DNA of 64,000 nucleotides from Allomeiothermus sp035760705 (lineage in GTDB: Bacteria > Deinococcota > Deinococci > Deinococcales > Thermaceae), in NCBI GenBank assembly GCA_035760705.1, contig DASTSL010000128.1, forward strand, positions 1 through 64,000, in the 5' to 3' direction. How positions within the stretch are numbered: the stretch's first letter is position 1; each line of letters begins with the position of its first letter. This document shows, one piece after another, positions 1 through 7,338 of the stretch. The notes beneath the pieces were generated by a model. It had not been told where the DNA came from. It ran no database searches and was given only the letters and a program-made list of their open reading frames with translations. The translations under genes and the position numbers were made by a program.

Positions 1-1064
1 AGCCGCTCCTCGAGTTCCTCCCGGTTCTCCGCCCGCAACGTCACGTGCCCCAGCTTGCGCCCCAGCCGGGGCTCCTTGCCGTAGAGGTGGAGGTGCGCCC
101 CCGGCACGGCCAGCACGTCTTTGGGCTCGGGGAGCTTACCGACGAGGTTGAGCATGGCGCTGTACTCGCGCGGGGCCGTCGAGCCCAGCGGCAGCCCGCA
201 CACCGCCCGCAGGTGGTTCTCGAACTGGCTGGTCTCGGCCCCCTCGATGCTCCAGTGGCCGGAGTTGTGCACGCGGGGGGCCATCTCGTTCGCCAATAGC
301 TGATCGTCCACCTGGAAGAACTCGATGGCCAAAACCCCCACGTACTCGAGCTGCAACAGCACCCGCCGGGCGTACTCCTCGGCTTGGGCTTGCAGGGTGG
401 GGGAGAGGCGAGGGGCGGGGGCCAGGCTGCGCCGCAGGATGCCCTGCCGGTGCAGGTTTTCCACCAGCGGATAGAAGACGATCTCCCCGCTTCGGCCCCG
501 CACCGCCAGGATCGAGACCTCGCGCTCGAAAGTGACGAAAGCCTCGAGCACCAGCGGCGTACCTCCCAGTTCCTCCCAGGCTTTATCAGCGTCGGCAGTG
601 GCCTCGATCTTCGCTTGCCCCTTGCCGTCGTAGCCGAGCGTGCGGGTCTTGAGGAGGGCCGGGTAACCGATCTGCTCTAAGCCTTCCAAGAGGTCGTTCT
701 TGGTGAGCACCGGGTAAAAGAGCGGGGTCGGGATGGAGAGCCCGCGGAAGAAGGTCTTCTCGATCACCCGGTCCTGGGCGGCTTCCAGGGCTTGGGGGGG
801 CGGGTACACCGGGGCGAACCGCTGTAAAAACCGGGCGGCCTGAACCGGCACGTTCTCGAACTCGTAGGTGATGAGGTCGAGCCCCTGGGCAAAACGCTCG
901 AGCGCCGCCTCATCGTCGTAAGCCCCCACCTGCAACTCGGCCAGGTGCCCGGCGGGGGCACCCGCTAGCGTGTCGAAAAAGCGGAAACGCAAACCCAGCG
1001 GGTAACCGGCTAGGGCCAGCATCCGCCCCAGTTGGCCCCCACCCAACACCCCGATCCACTTCAC
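1..1064 (-). CDS. purK: N5-carboxyaminoimidazole ribonucleotide synthase PurK (3' end cut by window)
   Basis: ATP-grasp enzyme of purine biosynthesis that carboxylates AIR to N5-CAIR using ATP and bicarbonate. The frame opens with GTG and reads VKWIGVLGGGQLGRM, the N-terminal nucleotide-fold motif of PurK. Near the window edge it reads RKLGHVTL, the conserved C-terminal PurK motif, so only some 15-20 residues should be missing. The frame is open for about 354 codons. It lies downstream of purE on the same strand but is separated from it by about 340 bp, which is unusual because the two are often adjacent. PurE would use the product of this enzyme. Confidence 0.93.
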   Translation of the reverse strand, partial: MKWIGVLGGGQLGRMLALAGYPLGLRFRFFDTLAGAPAGHLAELQVGAYDDEAALERFAQGLDLITYEFENVPVQAARFLQRFAPVYPPPQALEAAQDRVIEKTFFRGLSIPTPLFYPVLTKNDLLEGLEQIGYPALLKTRTLGYDGKGQAKIEATADADKAWEELGGTPLVLEAFVTFEREVSILAVRGRSGEIVFYPLVENLHRQGILRRSLAPAPRLSPTLQAQAEEYARRVLLQLEYVGVLAIEFFQVDDQLLANEMAPRVHNSGHWSIEGAETSQFENHLRAVCGLPLGSTAPREYSAMLNLVGKLPEPKDVLAVPGAHLHLYGKEPRLGRKLGHVTLRAENREELEER

Positions 1065-1403
1065 GGGGTTTAGCCTACTACAGCCCTATGAAAAGCATCC
1101 TATCCCTCAAGCCGTAGAGGCAGAGACTCACCTCGGTGGGCCGGTGACCCATCCGAGACGCCGCCGAGCTAAGCCTCTCCGTCGTGTACGGCGATCATCA
1201 CCAGGATTTTTTGGGGGCGGATGTTGCGGGCCGGGGTCGGCACCGAGCGCTGGGAAGGGTGCTGCGGTGCCGGTTGGTTGCCGCCCACTACGCCCCTACA
1301 GGTCATTTCCGATGAAGACTGCGGCAGATGTGGGAGGTGTGGGATAGGAAGGTCGTGACCGATTCGCCCTATTATCGGACAAACCCCGGCGCAACCGACT
1401 ACC
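1065..1403. other. Intergenic stretch between purK and purE
   Basis: About 340 bp with no open frame that looks coding on either strand, no obvious RNA gene and no NTCAGC repeat array. It is GC-rich with short local inverted repeats only. I see nothing I can name. Confidence 0.4.
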
Positions 1404-1904
1404 TCAAGTTCGCGGGTCGGGGTGGTCGAGCACGCTCTGGGTTTGCTGCTGGCGGTAGGCCTCGAGCCTTTCTTGGACCTCGGGATATTTGTTCGCCAGG
1501 ATGCTGGCCGCCAGCAAGGCCGCGTTCACCGCCCCGGCCCGCCCGATGGCCAGGGTCGCCACCGGAACCCCGGCAGGCATCTGCACAATGGATAAAAGCG
1601 AATCGAGGCCCTTGAGGGTTTTCGACTCGACCGGGACCCCCAGCACCGGCAGGGAGGTTTTGGCGGCGGTCATGCCGGGGAGGTGGGCCGCCCCCCCGGC
1701 CCCCGCGATGATGACCTCGAGCCCCCGCCCCCCGGCGGTCTCGGCGTACTCGAACAAAAGATCCGGGGTGCGGTGGGCCGAAACCACCCGCACCTCGTGG
1801 GGGATGCCCAGCCGCTCCAGCGTAAGGGCGGCGTGGCGCATCGTCTCCCAGTCCGATTTGGAGCCCATGATGACCCCGACTTTGGGCAAATCACTCTCGC
1901 TCAC
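1404..1904 (-). CDS. purE: N5-carboxyaminoimidazole ribonucleotide mutase PurE
   Basis: Class I PurE, which converts N5-CAIR to CAIR in de novo purine synthesis. The 166-residue protein has the family signatures GVIMGSKSDWETM near the N terminus, VVSAHRTPDLLFEYA, IIAGAGGAAHLPGM, and the C-terminal TLAIGRAGAVNAALLA. Length is typical. The start is GTG at 1904; a TATAAA box lies 6 nt upstream, so the mRNA is probably leaderless. PurK is encoded downstream on the same strand. Confidence 0.96.
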   Translation of the reverse strand: MSESDLPKVGVIMGSKSDWETMRHAALTLERLGIPHEVRVVSAHRTPDLLFEYAETAGGRGLEVIIAGAGGAAHLPGMTAAKTSLPVLGVPVESKTLKGLDSLLSIVQMPAGVPVATLAIGRAGAVNAALLAASILANKYPEVQERLEAYRQQQTQSVLDHPDPRT

Positions 1905-1910
1905 GGATTC

Positions 1911-1916
1911 TTTATA
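1911..1916 (-). promoter_or_regulatory. -10 box of a leaderless purE promoter
   Basis: TATAAA on the minus strand ends 6 nt before the GTG of purE, the spacing expected when transcription starts at the start codon. No convincing -35 hexamer is present at 17 bp. Confidence 0.5.
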
Positions 1917-1967
1917 CTCCTAAGCTCGAGCGAAGAATCGCAATTACCCTAAGCACCTCCACGCTAG

Positions 1968-2070
1968 AAGTACCTCCACGCTAGCAACGGGATGGGCGGG
2001 AGAGGGGTAGCTGAGGAGGCCGCGCCGCCGCACACTCCCCACACCCACCCTTCTATCGGGGCGCACTTAG
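1968..2070 (+). repeat. Dispersed intergenic repeat, copy 1
   Basis: Begins AAGTACCTCCACG and ends GGGGCGCACTTAG. The 3' part (from about 1998) matches 38085-38153 and, more distantly and inverted, 58713-58834; shared blocks include GGTAGCTGAGGAGGCCGCG and CACCCTTCTAT. It is not coding. Function is unknown. Confidence 0.6.
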
Positions 2071-2282
2071 GGGGTGCCCTGCGTCACCGGACGGCAGATT
2101 TTGCATGGCGGGCTCAGTCTTGATCGGCCTCGGCGCTATGCCCCACGAGAGCTAGTTTGCCCCAAATTGTAAGCGAGTATACCAGCTTTTATCGGTAAGC
2201 AGAAGGGGATTCTACCCCCGGGGTATTCCCTAGCATTGGCGGGTAGTGGTAGGCTTTCGCCCGCCAGAAGGAGAGGCTTAGT

Positions 2283-3716
2283 ATGAGCAAAACCCCCATT
2301 ACGGTCGCTTACGGAGACGGGATCGGCCCAGAGATCATGGAGGCGGTGCTGAGGATTCTCGACGCTGCCGGAGCCCAAATCGCTCCCGAGGTCATCGAGA
2401 TCGGCGAGAGCGTGTACCTACGCGGGCACACCTCGGGCATCGAGGACTCCGCCTGGGAAAGCCTGCGCCGCACCAAGGTCTTTCTCAAGGCCCCCATCAC
2501 CACCCCCCAGGGCGGGGGGTACAAGAGCCTCAACGTCACCGTGCGCAAAACCCTGGGCCTCTACGCCAACGTGCGCCCGGTGCAGTCTTACGAGCCCTTC
2601 GTCACCACCAAGCACAAGTCTATCGACCTGGTGATTGTGCGCGAGAACGAGGAAGACCTCTACGCAGGCATCGAGCACCAGCAGACCGACGAGGTGGTGC
2701 AGTGCTTGAAGCTCATATCCCGCCCCGGCACCGAGCGGATCGTGCGCTACGCCTTCGAGTTTGCCAGGCGCAACGGGCGCAAAAAGATCACCTGCATCAC
2801 CAAGGACAACATCATGAAGCTCACCGATGGGCTTTTCCACCGTATATTCGACGAGGTGGGTGCGGAGTACCCCGAATTGCACAAAGAGCACATGATCGTG
2901 GACATCGGGGCCGCGAGATTGGCCGAGATGCCCGAGCGCTTCGACGTGATCCTGGCCCCCAACCTCTACGGCGATATCCTCTCCGACATCGCCGCTGAGG
3001 TGGCGGGCTCGGTGGGGCTGGCGGGGTCGGCCAACGTGGGCGACGACGTGGCGATGTTCGAGGCGGTGCACGGCTCGGCCCCGGATATCGCCGGGAAAGG
3101 CGTCGCCAACCCCTCGGGGCTCTTGCAGGGGGCCATCTTGATGCTGGTGCACATCGGCCAGCCGGAGGTGGCAGCGCGGATCAAGAACGCCTGGCTCAAA
3201 ACCCTCGAGGATGGCATCCACACCCCCGACATCTACGACGAGCGGGTCAGCGAGAAAAAGGTGGGAACCCGGGAGTTCGCCCAGGCGGTGATCGAGCGGC
3301 TGGGGCAGGAGCCGGACCGGCTGCGCCCGGTGCGCTTCGGCAAGCCCAGCCCCGAGCCGATGGTCCCCCGGATGGAGCGTAAGACTCCGGCCAAGAAGGA
3401 ACTGGTGGGGGTGGACGTCTTTTTCAACTGGCGGGGGCAGAAGCCCGAGGAGTTGGCGGCGCTGCTCGAGCCCCTCGCGGCGAACCTCAAACTCATCATG
3501 ATCACCAATCGGGGGGTGAAGGTCTGGCCGGGCGGATTCCCCGAGACCTTCCGCACCGACCACTGGCGGGGCCGCTTTATGGGCGAAGGGGTGAGCCACG
3601 CGGACGTGGTCGCCCTCTTGGGCCGACTCGCGGAGGCAGGCCTCGACTTCATCAAAACCGAGCACCTTTACACCTTCGACGGGAAGGCGGGGTACTCGCT
3701 CGGGCAGGGGCAGTGA
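2283..3716 (+). CDS. icd: NADP-dependent isocitrate dehydrogenase, Thermus type
   Basis: TCA-cycle enzyme oxidising isocitrate to 2-oxoglutarate. The protein has the dimeric isocitrate/isopropylmalate dehydrogenase fold: GDGIGPEIM at the N terminus, the substrate-binding region with VRENEEDLYAGIEH, and the metal-binding NLYGDILSD segment. At 477 residues it is longer than the E. coli-type enzyme because of a C-terminal extension of about 140 residues (from roughly residue 340, after the FAQAVIERL helix). This is characteristic of the Thermus enzyme. The start ATG follows a strong AGAAGGAGAGG site. Confidence 0.95.
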   Translation: MSKTPITVAYGDGIGPEIMEAVLRILDAAGAQIAPEVIEIGESVYLRGHTSGIEDSAWESLRRTKVFLKAPITTPQGGGYKSLNVTVRKTLGLYANVRPVQSYEPFVTTKHKSIDLVIVRENEEDLYAGIEHQQTDEVVQCLKLISRPGTERIVRYAFEFARRNGRKKITCITKDNIMKLTDGLFHRIFDEVGAEYPELHKEHMIVDIGAARLAEMPERFDVILAPNLYGDILSDIAAEVAGSVGLAGSANVGDDVAMFEAVHGSAPDIAGKGVANPSGLLQGAILMLVHIGQPEVAARIKNAWLKTLEDGIHTPDIYDERVSEKKVGTREFAQAVIERLGQEPDRLRPVRFGKPSPEPMVPRMERKTPAKKELVGVDVFFNWRGQKPEELAALLEPLAANLKLIMITNRGVKVWPGGFPETFRTDHWRGRFMGEGVSHADVVALLGRLAEAGLDFIKTEHLYTFDGKAGYSLGQGQ

Positions 3717-3934
3717 GGCGCTTTCGCCTCGAGCGCTGGGCGCCGTATGCTGAACGCGAAATACCCGAGGCGGGAAGCTAAGCCCATACCCCCACGCTTG
3801 GCGCAGGTTACCAGGAGAGGTTAGCTGAGGGGCAAAGCCGAAGGTTTCTGGCGTCACCAGCGGGCGGATGGGCTTGCAGCAACCGCCCGCGCTTGTGAGG
3901 CGGCCCCGCTTTAGCTTCCAGCCCCACGACCCCT

Positions 3935-3940
3935 TACGAT
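3935..3940 (+). promoter_or_regulatory. -10 box of a leaderless sbtA promoter
   Basis: TACGAT lies 8 nt before GTG 3949. No clear -35 box is seen. Confidence 0.4.
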
Positions 3941-3948
3941 ATAAGCCT

Positions 3949-4923
3949 GTGGACACCCTCGAGCTGCTCCGCCTCAATTTGCTCTCACCGATGGTGCTAG
4001 CGTTCGTGTTGGGCATCGTAGCGACCTTGGTCCATAGCGACCTGAAGTTCCCCGAGGCGCTTTACACCTCCCTTTCGATCTATCTCCTCCTCTCCATCGG
4101 CCTGAAGGGTGGGGCTGAGCTTTCAACCACCCCCCTCACCGCCTTGTGGAAACCGGCTTTGGCGACGTTGGCGCTGGGGATTTTCACCCCGGTGGCATCG
4201 TACGCGCTGCTGCGGCGCTGGGGGCGCTTCTCGGTGGCCGACGCCGCCGCGCTCGCAGCCCACTACGGCTCGGTCTCGGCGGTGACGTTTATCGCCGCCA
4301 TCACCTTCATGCAGGCGTTGGGGGAGCCGGTGGAGGGGTTCATGCCGACGCTGGTGGCGATGCTCGAGGTTCCAGCCATCGTGATCGCCCTCCTCATCGC
4401 CCGGCGAGGCATGAGCGGCACAGGCTCCTTGAGTGAGGCGATCCACGAGATCTTCGCGGGCCGCAGCATCTTGTTGCTGGCGGGCGGGCTCTTCATCGGG
4501 TTTCTCTCGGGGAAGAAGGGCCTCGAACAGATCGCTCCAGTGTTCGTGGACTCCTTCCGGGGTGTTTTGGTGCTGTTTTTGCTCGAGATGGGTATGGTGG
4601 CCGCCAAGCGCCTGCGCGATCTTTCGAAGGTAGGCTTTTTCCTCCTGGCCTTCGGGGTCGTCATGCCGGTCTTCCAGGGGATGTTAGGGGTGGGGCTGGG
4701 GTCGCTCGCCGGGCTCTCCTTAGGCGGGGCCACCGTGCTGGGGACGATGGCGGCGAGCGCCTCGTATATCGCGGCCCCGGCGGCGGTGCGCATCGCCTTG
4801 CCGCAGGCCAACCCCAGCCTATACCTCACGGCGGCGCTGGGCATCACCTTTCCCTTCAACTTAGCGTTGGGAATCCCGCTTTACTACGCGATCTCCCGCT
4901 GGTTGCACGCCACGGCGTCTTGA
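3949..4923 (+). CDS. sbtA: SbtA-type sodium-dependent bicarbonate transporter
   Basis: Polytopic membrane protein (324 residues from GTG at 3949) of the SbtA family, which imports bicarbonate driven by sodium. The N terminus LLSPMVLAFVLGIVATLVHS and the following SIYLLLSIGLKGGAELS are family signatures. About ten hydrophobic segments are visible, with a polar middle region (RRGMSGTGSLSEAIHE) between the two halves, as in known SbtA. An upstream ATG at 3868 is in frame but would add a non-conserved, arginine-rich stretch; a TACGAT box 8 nt before the GTG supports a leaderless start there. The next gene encodes the matching PII-like regulator. Confidence 0.88.
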   Translation: MDTLELLRLNLLSPMVLAFVLGIVATLVHSDLKFPEALYTSLSIYLLLSIGLKGGAELSTTPLTALWKPALATLALGIFTPVASYALLRRWGRFSVADAAALAAHYGSVSAVTFIAAITFMQALGEPVEGFMPTLVAMLEVPAIVIALLIARRGMSGTGSLSEAIHEIFAGRSILLLAGGLFIGFLSGKKGLEQIAPVFVDSFRGVLVLFLLEMGMVAAKRLRDLSKVGFFLLAFGVVMPVFQGMLGVGLGSLAGLSLGGATVLGTMAASASYIAAPAAVRIALPQANPSLYLTAALGITFPFNLALGIPLYYAISRWLHATAS

Positions 4924-4933
4924 AGGTAACCTG

Positions 4934-5260
4934 ATGGACGGCTCTGCCCCCTTAGATATGCACACCGTGACCCTCAAACTCCTCACCATCGTGGCCGAGG
5001 CCGTGCTCGAGGACCGGCTCATCCGCGACCTCAAGCGACTCGGGGCCAAAGGCTACACCCTCACCGAGGTGCGCGGCGAGGGGAGCCGGGGGGTGCGCTC
5101 GTCGGAGTGGGAGGGGAAGAACATCCGGCTCGAGAGCGTGGTGAGCCCCCTCGTAGCCGAGCGCATCCTGTCCCACCTGGCCGAAGCGTATTTCCCCCAC
5201 TACGCGGTGATCGCCTACCTGGAAAATGTCGAGGTGGTGCGGGGGGAGAAGTACACCTAG
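4934..5260 (+). CDS. sbtB: SbtB-like PII signal protein
   Basis: Small (108 residues) ferredoxin-like PII-family protein. Conserved SbtB features are GAKGYTLTEVRGEGSRGVRSSEWEG-type T-loop sequence (residues about 37-60), the B-loop region NIRLESVVSPLVAERIL, and the C-terminal YAVIAYLENVEVVRGEKY. In cyanobacteria SbtB binds adenine nucleotides and gates SbtA. It starts 10 bp after sbtA with GAAGGT as ribosome-binding site, so the two are cotranscribed. An alternative ATG at 4958 is possible. Confidence 0.85.
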   Translation: MDGSAPLDMHTVTLKLLTIVAEAVLEDRLIRDLKRLGAKGYTLTEVRGEGSRGVRSSEWEGKNIRLESVVSPLVAERILSHLAEAYFPHYAVIAYLENVEVVRGEKYT

Positions 5261-5297
5261 CCAACCGTCAACCCGCAGCGGCTCGAGGCGGTGCGCC

Positions 5298-6029
5298 TTA
5301 GGCCGGTTGGTCCCGCTTGGACCGCTGGCTCATGGCCCAGATCGTCCCCACGAAGAGCACGCCCAAGATGAACAGCGAGAACTGAGTTTTATCGATGCCC
5401 GTGACCCACTCGGGGCGGCTCAGGACCTCCTTGGCTAGCTTGTCCCAGCCGCCGATGGCCAGCTTGGCCCCGGCGAAGCCGACCACCGCGAAGGCTACCG
5501 CCTCGAAGCGGGGGTATTTTTCCAGGAGCCCCACAAACACCCCCGCCACCAGCCGCAAGGCCAGGATCCCGATAAACACCCCGGCAAAGACGATCCACAG
5601 GTTGTCCGAGAGGGCCACCGCCACCAGCACCGAGTCCACCGCGAAAGCCAAATCGGCCAGCTCGATCTGGGCTACGATGGTCCAGAACTGCCGTGGGGTG
5701 ACGTTTTTGAGCACCCCCTCGGCGGTGAGTTCGGCGGTTTCGCCCTCGAGCTTTTTCTTCCGCCCCGCGAAGTGCTTGATCGCGATGTACACCAAGTACG
5801 CCGCCCCGATGGCTTGCACCCACCAGAACTCGATCAGGACCGCGGCGAAGACCAGGGCCAGCCCGCGCAACACATAGGCCCCGGCGATCCCGTAGAAGAG
5901 GGCTCGAGCCCGCCAGGGGGGCGGGAGCTTGCGTACCATCACCCCCAAGACCATGGCGTTATCCGCCGAGAGGATGGCCTCGAGGACGATCAGGATCCCG
6001 ATGACGATCAGCGCCTGGCCGATGTCCAT
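5298..6029 (-). CDS. TerC family integral membrane protein 1 (probable Mn2+ exporter)
   Basis: 243-residue TerC/YkoY-type protein with about seven hydrophobic segments. It shows the family motifs EAILSADNAMVLGVMV near the N terminus and DLAFAVDSVLVAVAL in the second half; the acidic residues in these motifs are the likely metal ligands. TerC-type proteins export manganese, and the gene is preceded by a manganese riboswitch, which supports that role. GGAGG 5 nt upstream sets the ATG at 6029. Two paralogues follow upstream on the same strand. Confidence 0.9.
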   Translation of the reverse strand: MDIGQALIVIGILIVLEAILSADNAMVLGVMVRKLPPPWRARALFYGIAGAYVLRGLALVFAAVLIEFWWVQAIGAAYLVYIAIKHFAGRKKKLEGETAELTAEGVLKNVTPRQFWTIVAQIELADLAFAVDSVLVAVALSDNLWIVFAGVFIGILALRLVAGVFVGLLEKYPRFEAVAFAVVGFAGAKLAIGGWDKLAKEVLSRPEWVTGIDKTQFSLFILGVLFVGTIWAMSQRSKRDQPA

Positions 6030-6074
6030 AGGACCTCCGGGAGTTCATCTAGGGTCGTTTCTAAGCTCGGCGAC

Positions 6075-6112
6075 AATAAAAAATCCACCACGACAACCTC
6101 GTGTCGCGGTGG
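6075..6112 (-). terminator. Intrinsic terminator of the Mn2+ riboswitch expression platform
   Basis: On the minus strand an interrupted 10-11 bp stem (CCACC-GTGG arms with CGAC/GTCG inside) is followed by ATTTTTTATT. It sits directly between the aptamer and the TerC1 ribosome-binding site. This arrangement implies control by transcription attenuation. Confidence 0.88.
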
Positions 6113-6208
6113 TCTGACCCGGGTCTTTGCGACCCCGACCAACCGGGAGCCTCGGGCTCCGTACTGACGGTTGGCCGTCTCGCGGTTTGCGAGGGGCTAC
6201 TCCCCAAC
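6113..6208 (-). promoter_or_regulatory. yybP-ykoY manganese riboswitch aptamer
   Basis: The minus strand carries the invariant GGGGAGTAGC block (about 6196-6206), a short P2 hairpin, then CCGTCAGTACGG (about 6159-6170) and a GC-rich three-way-junction helix. These are the conserved elements of the yybP-ykoY class, which binds Mn2+ and commonly controls TerC/YkoY exporters. A TGC-TACCCT extended -10 box at 6216-6221 places the transcript start just before the aptamer. The terminator follows immediately. The expected logic is that Mn2+ prevents termination and switches TerC1 on. Confidence 0.92.
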
Positions 6209-6252
6209 CGAAGCCAGGGTAGCATTTCCCCGGGCCGCAATCTAGGGCCAGG

Positions 6253-6566
6253 TCACGATTTTTGCCAGACCGCCCAGGCTCGCCAACCCTCGCCGTAGGC
6301 CCGTAGGGTCAAGCCCGCGGGGGCCGGAGCATCTCGCCTGCCTCCGAGTAAAAGCGGCTGCGGCTCGCCCTCGGCCCCATCGAGCACCGGGCCAGCCGGG
6401 ATTCGACCGGCCCGCACCAAGAAAGCCGGGTCCTCGAGGCGTGTGTTTCGCTGCGCGAAAGCAGCGAGGCGTGTGTTTCGCTGCGCAAAAGCAGCGTGGC
6501 GTGGGTTTCGCTGCGCAAAAGCAGCGTGGGCTGGTCGAGCGCATACTCGTCCCAGTCGCGCGACAT
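6253..6566 (-). pseudogene. Small conserved-looking ORF interrupted by a triplicated 30-bp repeat
   Basis: The frame starts at 6566 with MSRDWDEYAL and then enters repeats. The other part, in a different frame, reads LEDPAFLVRAGRIPAG and ends AWAVWQKS at a TGA at 6253. Removing 101 bp between the two CTCGA sites (about 6438-6538) joins the halves into one 70-residue frame, YAL-EDP, with codon use like the neighbours. So the repeat block looks like an insertion that shifted the frame. The product is not recognised. The start lies 2 nt after the TerC2 stop with a GGGGG site. Confidence 0.55.
6439..6528. repeat. Three tandem 30-bp hairpin repeats
   Basis: Units at 6439-6468, 6469-6498 and 6499-6528 are nearly identical. 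Each holds a 6-bp stem, CGCTGC/GCAGCG, with a 6-nt loop. The block is flanked by CTCGA on both sides (about 6434-6438 and 6535-6539), which may be a 5-bp target duplication, although CTCGAG is very common in this DNA. Confidence 0.85.
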
Positions 6567-6567
6567 C

Positions 6568-7275
6568 TTATCCCCCGCCGCGCCGGTTGCGGAGCGCCCA
6601 CAAGCCGCCCAGCACCAGGATGGCCAGGGTCACGCTGAGGAAGAGTTCTTGCGGCAGGTGCAGGGCCAGTTCGGGGCGGTGCAGCCAGGCCTCGGTGCCG
6701 TGGTCCCAGCCCTCCAGGGTCAGCTTGAACCCGGCCCAGCCCACCACTGCGTAGGCCACGTGCTCGAGGTTGGGGTAGCGCTCCATCACCCGCACCATCC
6801 ACCCGGCGGCTAGGCGGATCAGCAGGATGCCTACCGCCACCCCGGTGAAGATCACCCAGAAGTTCTCGCTGAAGGCGATCACCACCAGTACCGAGTCTAC
6901 TGCGAAGGCCAGGTCCACCACGTTGATCATCACCACGATCCGCCAGAAGGACCGAGCCGCGGCCTGGGTCACCGAGGCGGCCTCGGGCGGGTCCAGGTGG
7001 TTGGGGCGTTTGCGGAAGTGGCTGATCGCCAGGTAGATCAGGTAGAGCCCGCCCAAAAGCTGGATCCACCAGATCTGGATGATCACCGTGGCGAACAAGA
7101 GGGCCAGCCCGCGCAGTACGTAGGCCCCGATCAGCCCGTAGAGCAGCGCCCGTTGCCGCAAGTGCTCGGGCAGGGGGCGTACCATCACCGCCAGCACCAT
7201 GGCGTTGTCCACCGAGAGGATGGCCTCGAGCGCCACGATCACCAGGATTGCTAAGATTGCTTCGGTCAGTTCCAC
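6568..7275 (-). CDS. TerC family integral membrane protein 2
   Basis: 235-residue paralogue of TerC1 with the same motif pair, EAILSVDNAMVLAVMV and DLAFAVDSVLVVIAF, and about seven membrane segments. Note SVDNA in place of SADNA. The start is GTG at 7275; TATAAC lies 9 nt upstream, so it has its own short-leader promoter and no riboswitch. Probably a metal-ion exporter or a partner in metal loading of exported proteins; specificity cannot be read from the sequence. Confidence 0.87.
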   Translation of the reverse strand: MELTEAILAILVIVALEAILSVDNAMVLAVMVRPLPEHLRQRALLYGLIGAYVLRGLALLFATVIIQIWWIQLLGGLYLIYLAISHFRKRPNHLDPPEAASVTQAAARSFWRIVVMINVVDLAFAVDSVLVVIAFSENFWVIFTGVAVGILLIRLAAGWMVRVMERYPNLEHVAYAVVGWAGFKLTLEGWDHGTEAWLHRPELALHLPQELFLSVTLAILVLGGLWALRNRRGGG

Positions 7276-7284
7276 GCGCTAAAC

Positions 7285-7290
7285 GTTATA
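7285..7290 (-). promoter_or_regulatory. -10 box upstream of TerC2
   Basis: TATAAC on the minus strand, 9 nt before GTG 7275. The intergenic space is only about 63 bp, so a riboswitch cannot fit. Confidence 0.45.
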
Positions 7291-7338
7291 TCAGGTTTTG
7301 TGTTCGAGCTTGTACGCTGCCCCGGTTTTGGGAATCTT

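Larger units (their letters stand above)
1905..2282. other. Intergenic stretch purE-icd containing a dispersed repeat copy
   Basis: 378 bp between divergent genes. It contains a short direct repeat (CCTCCACGCTAG twice, about 1956-1985), one copy of a dispersed intergenic repeat (1968-2070) described separately, and the icd ribosome-binding site AGAAGGAGAGG just before 2283. Confidence 0.5.

Noticed and set aside
1065..1403. Gene between purE and purK
   Set aside because: Short frames exist but none has a ribosome-binding site, motif or coding-like third-position pattern.
2418..4016. Long minus-strand frame opposite icd
   Set aside because: It is the mirror frame of a high-GC gene; its composition (His/Gly/Leu/Val-rich) and lack of motifs show it is a shadow.
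6439..6528. CRISPR-like array
   Set aside because: The three 30-bp units are directly adjacent with no spacers.
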